Source of the DNA: Flavipsychrobacter stenotrophus
Lineage (GTDB): Bacteria; Bacteroidota; Bacteroidia; Chitinophagales; Chitinophagaceae
Assembly (NCBI GenBank): GCA_945902755.1
Contig: CAMDNC010000010.1
Span: 1 to 41,264, forward strand
Length of the DNA: 41,264 nucleotides
Direction: 5' to 3'
In this document: positions 27,546 through 38,500 of the stretch, in pieces
Position numbering within the stretch: position 1 is the stretch's first letter
Layout: the number at the start of each line of letters is the position of its first letter
The notes under the pieces: generated by a model
Told to the model about the DNA's origin: nothing
Databases searched by the model: none
The model's input: only the letters and a program-made list of their open reading frames with translations
Made by a program: the position numbers and the translations under genes

Positions 27546-28001
27546 TCATTGCACCTGACTATACATATCTGGCGATTTCAGTATCTCCATCAGCCTATCT
27601 GGATAGCGGCATTCTTTAAACTCATACTTTCTGTACAATTCATGCGCACCTATAGTCGATAGCATTATTCTCCTCAATCCCTTCACCCAATCTTGACCCA
27701 AAAGTACTTCTATCATTTTTTTACTTAACCCCAATCCCTTATGCTCCATTTGCACATATACATCTGCCAAATACGCAAAGGTGGCATAATCTGTAACAAG
27801 TCTGGCAAATGCTATTTATCTACCTTGATGTAGCACACCTATACAGTGAGAATTAGATACAGCATTCACAACAGTCTCAAAGGGAATTCCTTTACACCAG
27901 TAAGCTTCTACACTCAGCCATTTATAAATATCAGCAATAATCATCTGAGATCTATCGGTGGTCAATACATATCCATTGAAGTCTACAGTTATCGGTTCCA
28001 T
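27546..28001 (-). pseudogene. GNAT family N-acetyltransferase interrupted by an in-frame TAA
   Basis: One 151-codon GNAT frame is split by a TAA (27818-27816) at codon 62. Before it: MEPITVDFNGYVLTTD, DIYKWLSVEAYWCKGIP and SHCIGVLHQGR. Directly after it, in the same frame: IAFARLVTDYATFAYLADVYVQMEHKGLGLSKKMIE, where the QxxGxG/A-like acetyl-CoA loop is QMEHKGLG, then LRRIMLSTIGAHELYRKYEF. Intact relatives read through this point with a residue such as Gln, so a single CAA-to-TAA change would explain it. The acetyl-CoA site lies after the stop, so the short product would be inactive. The gene follows ilvE by 12 bp and is probably in its operon. Confidence 0.85.
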
Positions 28002-28013
28002 ACTGTATATTTT

Positions 28014-29057
28014 TCATATTACATGATTCCAGCCATGGGTATCTGGCACATCTCCTTTCCTTATTCCTAGCAGATAATTACGCAGCCTATACATCACAGC
28101 ATCCTCACCAGTATAGCAATTGTAGTTTACACCATTTATAGAGATAACGGATATGGGAGCCACCACAGCAGCTGTTCCCGCACCAAATGCTTCTACTCGC
28201 TTTCCAGCATCAAACGCCTCTACTAACTCACTATACTTTATCGGTCTTACCTCTAGCTTTATGCCTTTATCTGCGGCTATTGATATTAGGCTATCTCGTG
28301 TCACCCCATCTAGTATTGATCCACTCAGTGCTGGTGTTATCAGTACATCATCTATCACAAACATAGCATTCATCGTACCAGACTCTTCTATAAACTCATG
28401 AGTCGCCGCATCCGTCCACAATACCTGATCAAAACCCTGCTCTTTTGCCAAATTGGTAGGATAAAACGCCCCGCCATAATTACCACCACATTTTGCAGCT
28501 CCTGTCCCGCCCTCCGCAGCTCTTACATATTTTGTTTCCACCTTCACCCTCAGAGGTTGGGTATAATACTGATATGCCGGACTGCACACAACCATCATTA
28601 GATATTCGTCGGCAATCTTCACACCAATTCTGCCTTCGGTTGCTATCATAAAGGGTCTTATATATAACGAACCATCTATAGGAACCCAGTCTGCATCTAC
28701 ACGCACTAGCTCCTCTATAGCCCCATAAAACAGCTCCTTAGGCACAGTTGGCATACACATACGCACTAACGATTTGTTGAACCTGTCATGGTGCTTTTCC
28801 ATCCTGAACACATTTATATCACCAGTGTTCATCACATAAGCCTTCATACCTTCAAATACAGTCTGACCGTAGTGCAAACACAATGCCAGTGGGCTCAATA
28901 CAAGGTCCTGAAATGGCACTATACGGCTATCCTGCCATGCACCATCTCTATAGCTGGCCATAAACATATGCGTTGTCGGCACCATGCCAAATGGCACAGA
29001 TTTTGTATCAGTCACTGTGCGATCGGCACTTTTGCTCACAGTTATTGGGTGTCCCAT
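28014..29057 (-). CDS. ilvE: Branched-chain amino acid aminotransferase, class IV
   Basis: The 347-aa protein is a fold-type IV PLP aminotransferase: LALCLHYGQTVFEGMKAY, IRPFMIATEGRIGV, the PLP-lysine segment EGGTGAAKCGGNYGGAFYP (Lys in AAKCGGNY), LWTDAATHEFIEESGTMN (EESG.MN) and GVTRDSLISIA. It interconverts leucine, isoleucine and valine with their 2-oxo acids using glutamate/2-oxoglutarate. The length matches the long bacterial BCAT form. It lies 61 bp downstream of an EamA transporter and 12 bp upstream of the broken GNAT gene, all on the minus strand, so a three-gene transcript is likely. Confidence 0.95.
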   Translation of the reverse strand: MGHPITVSKSADRTVTDTKSVPFGMVPTTHMFMASYRDGAWQDSRIVPFQDLVLSPLALCLHYGQTVFEGMKAYVMNTGDINVFRMEKHHDRFNKSLVRMCMPTVPKELFYGAIEELVRVDADWVPIDGSLYIRPFMIATEGRIGVKIADEYLMMVVCSPAYQYYTQPLRVKVETKYVRAAEGGTGAAKCGGNYGGAFYPTNLAKEQGFDQVLWTDAATHEFIEESGTMNAMFVIDDVLITPALSGSILDGVTRDSLISIAADKGIKLEVRPIKYSELVEAFDAGKRVEAFGAGTAAVVAPISVISINGVNYNCYTGEDAVMYRLRNYLLGIRKGDVPDTHGWNHVI

Positions 29058-29118
29058 ATTATTATATTTTTTAAATTTATATAAACTACAACTGCCAATT
29101 TATTCTCTGCATATTACT

Positions 29119-30060
29119 CTATTCTGCAACGTCCGCTATTGGCGCACTCATGTTTTTCTGATCCGTTTTCCGCTGTTGTCTGTACCCCATGTTCACAGTA
29201 AACACACTTATCACAATCGTAAGAAAAGCCAACCCTATAAATATATTTAATGGTTCATGCAATAGTATTGCACCTGCCAACACTGCTATCAACGGATTTA
29301 TGTAAGCATATATTGTAGCTACACCCACAGGCAGCACATCCAGCACATACATATACGCCGCATAAGCCAGCACCGACCCAAATACAATCAAATACCCCAG
29401 CGATAGCAAACCCTCCATATTCCAAAGTTGCATACCAGTGTAGTCATCAGTTATCGGACTAATAAATAGCATAAACACCCCACCAAACAACAATTGCAAA
29501 CCTGAATTGAAAAACGGATTTTCGGCCTTGCCATACTTCTTATTCAGTGTGCTACCTAGTGCCCATCCCGATGTGGCCAAAAAAATACATAATATTCCGC
29601 TCAGATATTCAGGCTTACCAAGGTCTACTATGTTCTGTCTGAATATCAACCCCACACCCACAACACCTAGCAACATACCCACTCCTATCGTAGCATTTAA
29701 CTTGTCTTTTTGCTCTGACATCAAATTTATAAGCACCGCAAATATGGGCATCATTGCACATAACAATGCAGCAATGCCACTTGGTACATATTGCTCAGCC
29801 CATGTCACACAACCATTACCTATCGTCAGCATCAAAAAACCTAACCACATTTGCCGCATAACATTCTGCCGAGTCAAATCAAATTTCCTGTTAAACAGCA
29901 ATGCAAGTGACAACAATATAATGCCAGCTACAACTTGTCTCACACCCGCAAAAAGAAACGCAGGATAATGCCGCACACCTACCCTTATAGCCAAATAAGT
30001 AGTGCCCCAAGCCACACATATAAACACCAATGCTATGTAAGCCTTCGTTTGTTTTGTCAT
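29119..30060 (-). CDS. EamA/DMT family transporter
   Basis: A 313-aa protein with ten hydrophobic helices in two EamA halves. The first half begins AYIALVFICVAWGTTYLAIRVGV and includes YVPSGIAALLCAMMPIFAVL; the second repeats the pattern (SGILCIFLATSGWALGSTL, LPVGVATIYAYINPLIAVLAGAILLHEPL). This two-repeat, P-I-F/N-P-L-I architecture marks the drug/metabolite transporter superfamily, which includes amino-acid and metabolite exporters of the inner membrane. The substrate is unknown; sharing an apparent operon with ilvE hints at an amino-acid-related one (inference only). The C-terminus is short and polar. Confidence 0.9.
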   Translation of the reverse strand: MTKQTKAYIALVFICVAWGTTYLAIRVGVRHYPAFLFAGVRQVVAGIILLSLALLFNRKFDLTRQNVMRQMWLGFLMLTIGNGCVTWAEQYVPSGIAALLCAMMPIFAVLINLMSEQKDKLNATIGVGMLLGVVGVGLIFRQNIVDLGKPEYLSGILCIFLATSGWALGSTLNKKYGKAENPFFNSGLQLLFGGVFMLFISPITDDYTGMQLWNMEGLLSLGYLIVFGSVLAYAAYMYVLDVLPVGVATIYAYINPLIAVLAGAILLHEPLNIFIGLAFLTIVISVFTVNMGYRQQRKTDQKNMSAPIADVAE

Positions 30061-30469
30061 ATATCAATCTTATACAACCTACCGTTTACCTATAATTACT
30101 TTAGCAAATTGCAGCACAAAAGTGATAAAAAAATCTCAATCAAAACAGATACAATTTTCGCATTTAAAACCATAACAGTTTCAAAGGTTGTAGCTATAAT
30201 TTTCTGTATCTTTTTGAGACTACAAGCCACAATATCATTATCAGCGGGTATTGCGTGAAGTCTTGTACTTGTGGGGCTGTGTGGGAATATATTAATACAT
30301 CTGAATCCTATTATCTAATATAATAACACCAGAATAATAGAGCCTGAGCTGAATGCGCCTATAAATATCGTACCCATACGATAACACCTAATCTCTAATA
30401 CTTTCGTCTATAAATTAAAAAAATAAGAAAAGCATTAACACTGCGTATTGGTGTTTTTCAGCATTCATT
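30061..30469. other. 409-bp intergenic region between EamA and SIMPL genes
   Basis: No convincing gene is present. It contains a short motif (30245-30284) similar to one at 40293-40333. The minus strand just past the SIMPL stop has a weak AACAC/GTGTT stem followed further on by a T-rich run (around 30410-30430), a low-confidence terminator. No clear -7 element for the EamA gene was found. Confidence 0.45.
30245..30284 (+). repeat. Dispersed intergenic motif, copy 1
   Basis: Contains CGGGTATTGCGT, CTTGTAC and TGGGGCTGTG in the same order and near-identical spacing as copy 2 at 40293-40333. Weaker similarity may extend about 40 bp upstream. Function unknown. Confidence 0.5.
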
Positions 30470-31201
30470 TCACTCCAAAGTATACTCCATTCTAACAATC
30501 ACATTAGCAGTTTTGTTCTTACTCGATGTATTAAAAGTACCGCTATACGTAAAACTCTCATTACTATACTGACCTGTAATCTGAAAAACACCCATATTAG
30601 CTTCTTTCAACTCACCCAGCTTACTGTGTGCATTTTTAGCTATAGTTTGCGCTCTGTTATATGCGTCAGCAGATGCTTTAGCCAAAAGATCAATTTTTAA
30701 ATCTGCAAGTTTAGTATAATAGTACAATGGCTCCTCAGAACTTAGTTCTATTCCCTGTTGCAATAGTTCTGTAATCTCACGCGATATTTTTTCAACTTTA
30801 TCAATACTCGTTGATTCAACTTTTACTGACTGATTTAACTTATATCCTTTAAATATTCTTCCTGTCTGTCTTCCTTCTACATTATAGGTCTCCTCAAAGA
30901 TTTTATCACTCGATATCGATGAAAAAACAATTTCTTGTTCCTTAATTCCATTACGTTTCAAATAATCCAAAATTTGTTGGTCATCATTTTTCAGCTTAAG
31001 GTAAGCACTTTTAATGTCCATCGATGCACACTCTACCGATGCTGACCACACAATTAAATCAGCAGTAAAGTTGTAGTAGGCACTTCCTGCCACACTTACT
31101 CTATTTCTATTTTTGTACTTATATGTATAAGAGCTTCCTAAAATACATGCCAGTACAATAACGGCTATGGCCACAATAACGATAGAAATATAATTTCGCA
31201 T
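30470..31201 (-). CDS. SIMPL (DUF541) domain protein
   Basis: The 243-aa protein begins with a membrane anchor or uncleaved signal (ISIVIVAIAVIVLACILG, residues 5-22), then a SIMPL domain: VSVAGSAYYNFTADLIVWSASVE, LKNDDQQILDYLKRNGIKEQEIVFSSI, YKLNQSVKVES, LLAKASADAYNRAQTIAKNAHSKLGELKEA and a C-terminal ANVIVRMEYTLE strand. The family is periplasmic or membrane-facing and its biochemical role is poorly known; members have been linked to oxidative stress resistance and kinase signalling. It is followed on the same strand, after a gap, by the EamA gene, and has its own -7 element. Confidence 0.88.
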   Translation of the reverse strand: MRNYISIVIVAIAVIVLACILGSSYTYKYKNRNRVSVAGSAYYNFTADLIVWSASVECASMDIKSAYLKLKNDDQQILDYLKRNGIKEQEIVFSSISSDKIFEETYNVEGRQTGRIFKGYKLNQSVKVESTSIDKVEKISREITELLQQGIELSSEEPLYYYTKLADLKIDLLAKASADAYNRAQTIAKNAHSKLGELKEANMGVFQITGQYSNESFTYSGTFNTSSKNKTANVIVRMEYTLE

Positions 31202-31233
31202 TGCTTCTCTATTAAACTTAATTACACAATATG

Positions 31234-31241
31234 CAAAAATA
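31234..31241 (-). promoter_or_regulatory. Bacteroidota -7 element for the SIMPL gene
   Basis: Minus-strand TATTTTTG fits TAnnTTTG, 32 nt before the ATG at 31201. No TTG at the -33 position. Confidence 0.45.
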
Positions 31242-31414
31242 TGAAAACAGATGCTATATTATATTAAATTTCCGATTTTTCACCACACCACAAAACAAAC
31301 TTGACATACTTGTTTTATTAAAAAATATCATCTCTTTATATTGATTTGCAAAAACTATTTCTCCTAAATCGACCAATGCAAATAAAAACAAAAACAATAC
31401 CGATAAACTTCACT

Positions 31415-32350
31415 TTAAGATTTGTATTCTTTGATAGCCAACAGATTTCTCTGTATACCTTTCCACTTAGTACGTTTAAGAGGAGAATTTTTGAATATTT
31501 TACGGAAAGCATCTTCAGTCATTTCCTCCCATTCACTTTTCTCAAGGTTTAGTATTTGCGGAATAGGTGTAAACGCTGATTCAGTATGTTGTTTAGAAAA
31601 TTTGTTCCAGGGGCACACATCCTGACACACATCACACCCAAACATCCAACCATCCATTTTGCTGTGCATTTCACTAGGTATTAGCGCATCTTTCAGCTCT
31701 ATGGTAAGGTAAGAGATACACTTGCCCGCATCAATGATGGTAGGCGATACTATCGCATCTGTGGGGCATTCATCTATGCATCTAGTGCAGGTACCACAAT
31801 GATTGGTTTCAAACGGATTATCAGGCACCAAATCAAGATCAGTAATTAAGGTAGCTATAAAGAAAAATGATCCATTACTCTTGGTCAGCAGGTTGCCGTT
31901 TTTACCTACCCACCCCAGCCCACTGCGCACAGCCCAGCTACGCTCCAGCACAGGTGCACTATCCACAAATCCCCTTCCTTCTACAGCACCAATATGAGTA
32001 TTGACATACCCTAACAATTCATTCAACTTATCTCTTATAACAAAATGATAATCAATTCCATATGCATACTTAGCAATCTTCGGGGCCTCGGTAAGTTGTG
32101 TAGCCTCCGGAAAATAATTGAGCAATAAAGTAATAACCGACTTAGCACCGGGCACCAATTTGCGAGGGTCTATGCGCAAATCAAAATTTCGCTCCATATA
32201 TTCCATACCTGCATTACGTCCGTTAGCCAGCCACCGTTCCAGCCGCCTAGCATCATCATCAAGCTGCGTTGCTACAGCCACCCCACACGACATAAACCCC
32301 AGCCGCAAAGCCTCGTTTTTTACCAATTGGGTATTATGTGTAGCATTCAA
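31415..32350 (-). CDS. queG: Epoxyqueuosine reductase QueG
   Basis: The 311-aa protein has the QueG layout: an N-terminal cobalamin-binding region ([55 protein letters not shown]), [23 protein letters not shown], then two 4Fe-4S clusters, [12 protein letters not shown] and [12 protein letters not shown]. It reduces epoxyqueuosine to queuosine in tRNA, the last step of Q synthesis. The C-terminal HEAT-like repeats found in some longer QueG are missing, which fits the short form. The apparent start is a TTG at 32350, 23 nt after an exact -7 element. No other queuosine gene lies in the window. Confidence 0.95.
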   Translation of the reverse strand: MNATHNTQLVKNEALRLGFMSCGVAVATQLDDDARRLERWLANGRNAGMEYMERNFDLRIDPRKLVPGAKSVITLLLNYFPEATQLTEAPKIAKYAYGIDYHFVIRDKLNELLGYVNTHIGAVEGRGFVDSAPVLERSWAVRSGLGWVGKNGNLLTKSNGSFFFIATLITDLDLVPDNPFETNHCGTCTRCIDECPTDAIVSPTIIDAGKCISYLTIELKDALIPSEMHSKMDGWMFGCDVCQDVCPWNKFSKQHTESAFTPIPQILNLEKSEWEEMTEDAFRKIFKNSPLKRTKWKGIQRNLLAIKEYKS

Positions 32351-32373
32351 GTTTATATGCAGATTTTGGCTTA

Positions 32374-32381
32374 CAAATGTA
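32374..32381 (-). promoter_or_regulatory. Bacteroidota -7 element for queG
   Basis: Minus-strand TACATTTG fits TAnnTTTG, 23 nt before the TTG start, predicting a leader of about 17 nt and supporting that start. Confidence 0.5.
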
Positions 32382-32503
32382 GGGCATTAAATACCTAAAG
32401 TTCTTTACTTGAGAGTCAACCAAAGCCCAAAATAAAAAGGTTTTTATACAACACCATATCCATCATTGCTCCAGCTTTTTGTAGCCAAATTAATAAAACA
32501 ACA

Positions 32504-32534
32504 GTAGGTATCTCTTAGTAAATGAGATACCTAC
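32504..32534 (-). terminator. Terminator of the 1995-aa surface-protein gene
   Basis: Perfect 11-bp arms (32504-32514 and 32524-32534) with a 9-nt loop lie 36 nt past the stop. On the minus strand the stem is followed by TGTTGTTTTATTAATT, a U-rich tract. Confidence 0.72.
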
Positions 32535-32570
32535 CATAAAACCAAAACTAAAGTCTTTCCAATACCTATA

Positions 32571-35500
32571 TTAAGGCTGGTAATTCAATCTTACTACTGT
32601 AGAGTTGCCCTCAATATCCGTAAACCTACTAACATAGATACCAGAGGTTATCCCAGCTGGCAGGACTATTGATGTTTCCTTATCTGCTATAGCTTTATTG
32701 AACACCAATTTACCATCTATGCTCCATACAGATAAAGTCCCTGGTACCTGCGTCGAAACTACAAAGCTACCAGTTGTAGGATTAGGATAAATAGTTACAG
32801 ATTTTTCTAAATCCTTTACTGGATCTACAGACGTAAAACAATCAAACACTGATTTCACAGTTACTACAAGTTGCGCGGTATCAGCAGCGCATTGTCCTAC
32901 TACTATATATTTTATGGTAGCAGTACCAGGTGTTACCCCTGTCACCACTCCCGCAGTAGTGATACCTGCTATCAGTGTGTTACTACTACTCCACACACCA
33001 CCTGCTACAGTAGCGTTTAGTAATATCGTATCCCCATCACAAACTGAATCTTTACCTATTATATTGCCTGCATCAATGGTCAATGGTATTACCGTTACAG
33101 TAGTTGTAGTAGTCGCACTACCGCACAAATTAGACACTGTGTAGGATATCAATGCTGTTCCCAACGACACTCCGGCTAGCACACCACTCGCAGATACAGT
33201 AGCTACACCAGTATTGGCACTACTCCACACACCGCCAGCCACATCATTTCCTAGTAATCCATCTTGTCCCAAACACACATTAGTATTACCTGTTATTACA
33301 CCTGAATCAGGTCTGCTGTAAACGGTTACTGGGTGTCTAGCTACATTGCTTCCACAACCAGTTGTTACTGTATATTTTACAGTATCCACTCCAGCAGTAA
33401 TGCCAGTAACTAGCCCTCCTGTCGTTACCGATACATTGCCCGTAGATGTACTCCATGTACCACCCGCCACACTAGGTGTTAGGCTAAACACCGCTGCAGG
33501 ACATACACCACTTGGTCCTGACAGGCTGCCAGCTGATGCTAATGGATTAATTGTTACCACTATAGTATTAATACATCCAGTACCCAATCTATAGGTTATC
33601 CTAGCAGTTCCTGCTGTTAATCCAGAAACAAGACCAGTGGAAGGATTAACTGTTGCTATCGCCAAATTACTACTCGTCCATGTTCCTCCAAAAGGAGTAC
33701 TACCTAATGTTGATGTTGTGCCCTGACATATAAGAGTAGATCCAGAAATTGACGAAGGATTGTTATGTACTGTAACATTTACGGTAGATCTACAGCCAGT
33801 TACCAACATGACATAAGATATACTTACAGTGCCTGACGATACACCAGTCACCACACCTGCAACAGATCCTACCGTAGCTAACGCAGTATTCGCACTTAGC
33901 CATGTACCACCACTTGTGGCATTGCTTAACGTTGTCGTTGTACCCACGCATACCGATGGTGTACCTGTAATGTTGGCAGGCGTAGAATTCACAGTCATTG
34001 AGTATGGCCTACGACAAGTTCCTCTGCTATAAGATATTACAACACCGCCAGCGCTAACCCCGGTTACAGCACCGCCAGCTACCAACCCAGATACAGTCGC
34101 TCTAGCCGTGTTACTTGAAGTCCAGGCACCTCCAGATGGATACCCCATCAAGATAGTGGTATTTCCAGTGCATACTGTTGTGGCGCCGATAATAGAATCT
34201 GGCAATGGATTCACTGTTACCACCTTGGTACGGAAACAACCCGTTGCTAGCCTATAAGAAATTAAAGCCGTACCTGCCGACAAACCTGCTGTTACACCAG
34301 TACCTAGCACCACGCCAGCTATCGTTGGGTGTGCGCTCGACCATGTCCCCCCTGATGTGGGCGAACTAAGTGGTGTAGTAGATCCCTCACATACAGAGTT
34401 ACTTCCCACTATTGCCATCGGAGTAGCATTGACCGTGACTACAGCAGTTAGGCTACATCCGCCAGCGGTAGTATAAGTTATTCGGGAGGTACCTCCCGAA
34501 ATACCGGTAAGCAACCCTGTTGTATATCCTACTGTTGCTCTCCCAGTTAAGGTAATCACCCATGTACCACCCGATATGTTACTAGACAAAGTTGCGGTAT
34601 CGCCCGAGCATAGTACCAGTGTACCACTTATAGTACTAGGGGTAGGATTAACAGTTACTTCCACCACTCTGCTACAACCGTTTGATATAATATAGCTTAT
34701 CGATGCGGTACCCGCTGATGCTCCTATCACTGTACCTGATGTGGGTACCGACAATGGCGCCACTGCAGTATTACTACTTACCCATACGCCTCCAGGTGTT
34801 GCATTAGTATACAATCTGGTACTTCCTACACAAACATTAGGCACACCTAGTATAGGTGCAGGAATAGTGCTTACAGTAACAGTTGTTGTTCTAAAACAGC
34901 CTATCGACAAAGTATAACTGATTCGAGCAGTGCCAGCGGCTACACCAGTCACAACACCTGTACCAGTACCAACTGTTGCTGTGGCATGTGCACTGCTCCA
35001 TGTTCCACCCGCTGTTGCACTAGCCAATGTTGTACTACTACCAGCACATACAGAAGTTGTTCCAGTTATCAATGCAGGCAATGGGTTCACTGTCACTATG
35101 CTAGTAGCGGCTACACTTCCGCATACGTTTGTTCTTGTATACGATATAGTAGTTGTGCCCGGGTCTATAGCCGTCACAATTCCAGTGCTGGTTATAGTTG
35201 CTGCCAGCGTATTTGTCGACGACCAGCTGCCACCGCCTAGTGAATGTGATAACGTAATACTGCTACCCGCACACACCGAAGTAAAGCCAGATATAACCCC
35301 TGTATCTGGCAAAGCCGTTACAGTTACAATAACTGAAGTAGCAGCAACCCCACATACATTAGTTACTGTGTAAGATATGATCGAAGTTCCTGCAGCTACG
35401 CCCACCACAATACCCGAAGTGCCCACCGTAGCAACAGTCGTATTGCTCGATGACCATACGCCTCCAGTAGCACTGCTGCTCAGCGTTCTTATGTTTCCCA

Positions 35501-38500
35501 CACACACCGATGGTGTTCCACTTAAAGTACCAGCCATTGGCAAAGGATTAATAGTTACAACAGAAGTTGTAAAACATCCTGTTGCTACAGTATAGCTAAT
35601 CGTTGCTGTGCCCGCTCCTACGCCCGTCATGAATCCTGTTATAGCGTTGACCGTTGCAACCGCTGTACTGCTGCTGCTCCATGTGCCACTGCTTGTTGCA
35701 TTCGCTAATGTTGCAGTATCACCGGCACATAATACTAATACGCCTGTAACAGGAGTAGCCAATGTATTCACCGTCACAACACTTGTAGCAAAACATCCCG
35801 GTGTAGTAGTGTAGCTGACAGCTGTTGTACCAGCGCTCACTGCAGTCACCATACCCGTAGCACTACCTATAGTAGCTATTGCACCCGTGCTACTGTTCCA
35901 TGTACCGCCTAGTACACTGTTAGTCAGTGTAGTTGACGTACCCTGACACACCACCAATGTTCCACCTATTGCTGCCGGCACTGCATTCACTGTATAAATA
36001 ACTGCCCTATGGCAGCCTGTCGATATCGCATAACTTATTGTTACAGTACCAGTAGCTACACCTGTCACCACACCACTTCCTGTCCCTACTGTAGCCACCG
36101 TTACATCGCTACTAGTCCACGCACCACCAGTTGTGTCATTCGTAAGTGTTGTAGCCACACCTATACACGATGTCAGTACACCTCCTATAGCAGCTGGTGC
36201 AGCGTTCACTGTTACAGATCTCGATGTACCACAACCCGTAGGCAAAGAATACAGTATGATCGATGTCCCAGACGTTAAACCCGTCACCACACCACTGCTC
36301 GCATCTATATCTGCCACTAGCGGATTTGTACTACTCCAAGAGCCACCTGATGTAGCATTTGTAAACGCGGTCGTCGCTCCCACACATACGCTAGATGCAC
36401 CACTTATAGAAGCCGGAAACGGATTTACGGTCACATTCACACTTCGGCTACATCCAGTAGCAGTTATATGGCAGTCTATAGCTACTATCCCAGCACTAAC
36501 TCCCGACACATCGCCTGTCAGCGAGCCCACAGTGGCTATAGAGGGGTCGGCAGTACTCCACGTCACACCTGTAGTGGCGGTCGTCAATGTCGATATCCCT
36601 GATACACATATACTCAGCGTGCCAGCTATCGCATCTGGCAACGCATTCACAGTTACTATCCTACTTGTCACCGCTGTAGCACAAGCGTTCGTTACAGCAT
36701 AAGATATCGTGGTCGTTCCTGCAGCAATACCCGTCACTATGCCCGATGTCCCTATTGTTCCCACAGCCGTGTTCGACGACGACCACACACCACCCGTAGT
36801 AGCATTGGTCAACGTTATATTGCTACCCACACACACTACACCAGTACCTGTTATGGTACCAGCAGCAGGTGCTGCACTTACTGTTACTACCGTTGTTGCC
36901 ACACCTCCAGGCAGACTATAACTCAGTGTCACAGTACCTACAGATACACCAGTTACCAATCCCGAAGTATTGATGGTCGCAAAAAATGTATTTGCCGAAC
37001 TCCATGTTCCACCACCTGTAGCATTGTTCAGTGTAGTATTACCACCCACACATACAGCAGCCACACCCGTATTAGGTTGTATCGGATTGTTCCGCAGTAC
37101 GGTTAAGGAACCACTTACATTCGCAGTTACAATCTCTGGTTTGCCATCATTGTCCACATCACCTATTGCCAATCCGTTTGGCTGATTGGCCGTTCCATAA
37201 TTCACCGCAGTTGCAAAAGACCCTGCAACTATACTGCCCGATGTACTCACATTCCTCAGTACAGAGGCATTGTTACCGCTTAGGTTTGCAGTCACCATAT
37301 CTGGTTTTCCATCTCCATTCACATCGCCCACCGCTATTGTTCTAGGAGCTGTTCCAGTAGCAAAATCCACTTTTGCCGCAAAAGAACTTGCATCTATTAC
37401 CCCTGTTGTGCTAGTGTTGCGCAACACCGATACTGAGTTACTCGTATTATTAGCCACCAACAGATCACTTTTACCGTCGCCATCTACATCGCTTACTGCC
37501 ACACTTGTCGGCAAAGTAGCTGTTGTATACCCTACAAATCCTGCCAGTGTACTTGCGTCTATCACTCCTGTACTACTGGTATTCCTATACACCGCCACTG
37601 TATTACCAGTACTTCCGGTTACCACTACATCTACCTTAGCATCACCATCCACGTCACCTACTGCTAGCCCCCATACATCTGCTGGTGCAGCATAGTCTAC
37701 CTTTGCAGCAAATGAACTACTGTTAATTACACCTGCTGTCGCCGTGTTTCTCAGTACCGATATCGTTGCTGCATCCTTATTGGTCACCACCATTTCTGGT
37801 TTTCCATCTCCATCTAGGTCGGCTAGCACCACATTAAACGGTGTTAGTCCTGTTACAAAATCTACCCTCGCACCAAAAGAACCTAAAGTTATGGCGCCCG
37901 ACGTGGCTATATTCCTAAAAACCGATACAGTACTCGACCCTTGATTAGTTACAACTATGTCTTTTTTACCATCTCCATCTACATCACCCACAGCTACACA
38001 AAAAGGATTACTACCCGTTGTAACTGCCACTGGCGCTGCAAACGACGATACACTTATACTGCCCGCAGTACTAGTATTTCTATACACAGCCACATTGCCT
38101 GCTGTTTTGTTGGCTACTATCAGTTCACTCTTACCATCACCATCTATATCTGCAATGGCCACACCCTCTGGCCCACTCGATGCCGCAAAATCTACCCCAC
38201 TCCCAAAATTCACCGTATTGGGCACAAAACCACTATTGTCATACGTTGGCAGAAACGGATACTGCGAGTAGCCCGTCAGTGCCGATGCCGTATTATTTAC
38301 ACTCACATTGTTGTAAGTTGCACCCGCAGGCACACTTACCGTCAGTGCTGTAGCTGTAGCTGCCGTTACTGTGGCCCTCGTAGCACCAAAGTATACTATG
38401 TTGTTAGCCGCAGTTGCATTAAATCCCGTTCCGTTTACCGTCACTGCAGCACCAGGGTTGGCAGCCAGCATACTCAGCGATGTTATCACTGGTTGCTGCG

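Noticed and set aside
27816-27818. Reassigned TAA codon
   Set aside because: TAA ends many other genes in the window, such as ftsH, arginase and the LuxR-type gene, so a changed code is not plausible.
27546-28001. Two separate small genes, 27546-27770 and 27816-28001
   Set aside because: They are the two halves of one GNAT domain in the same frame divided by TAA.
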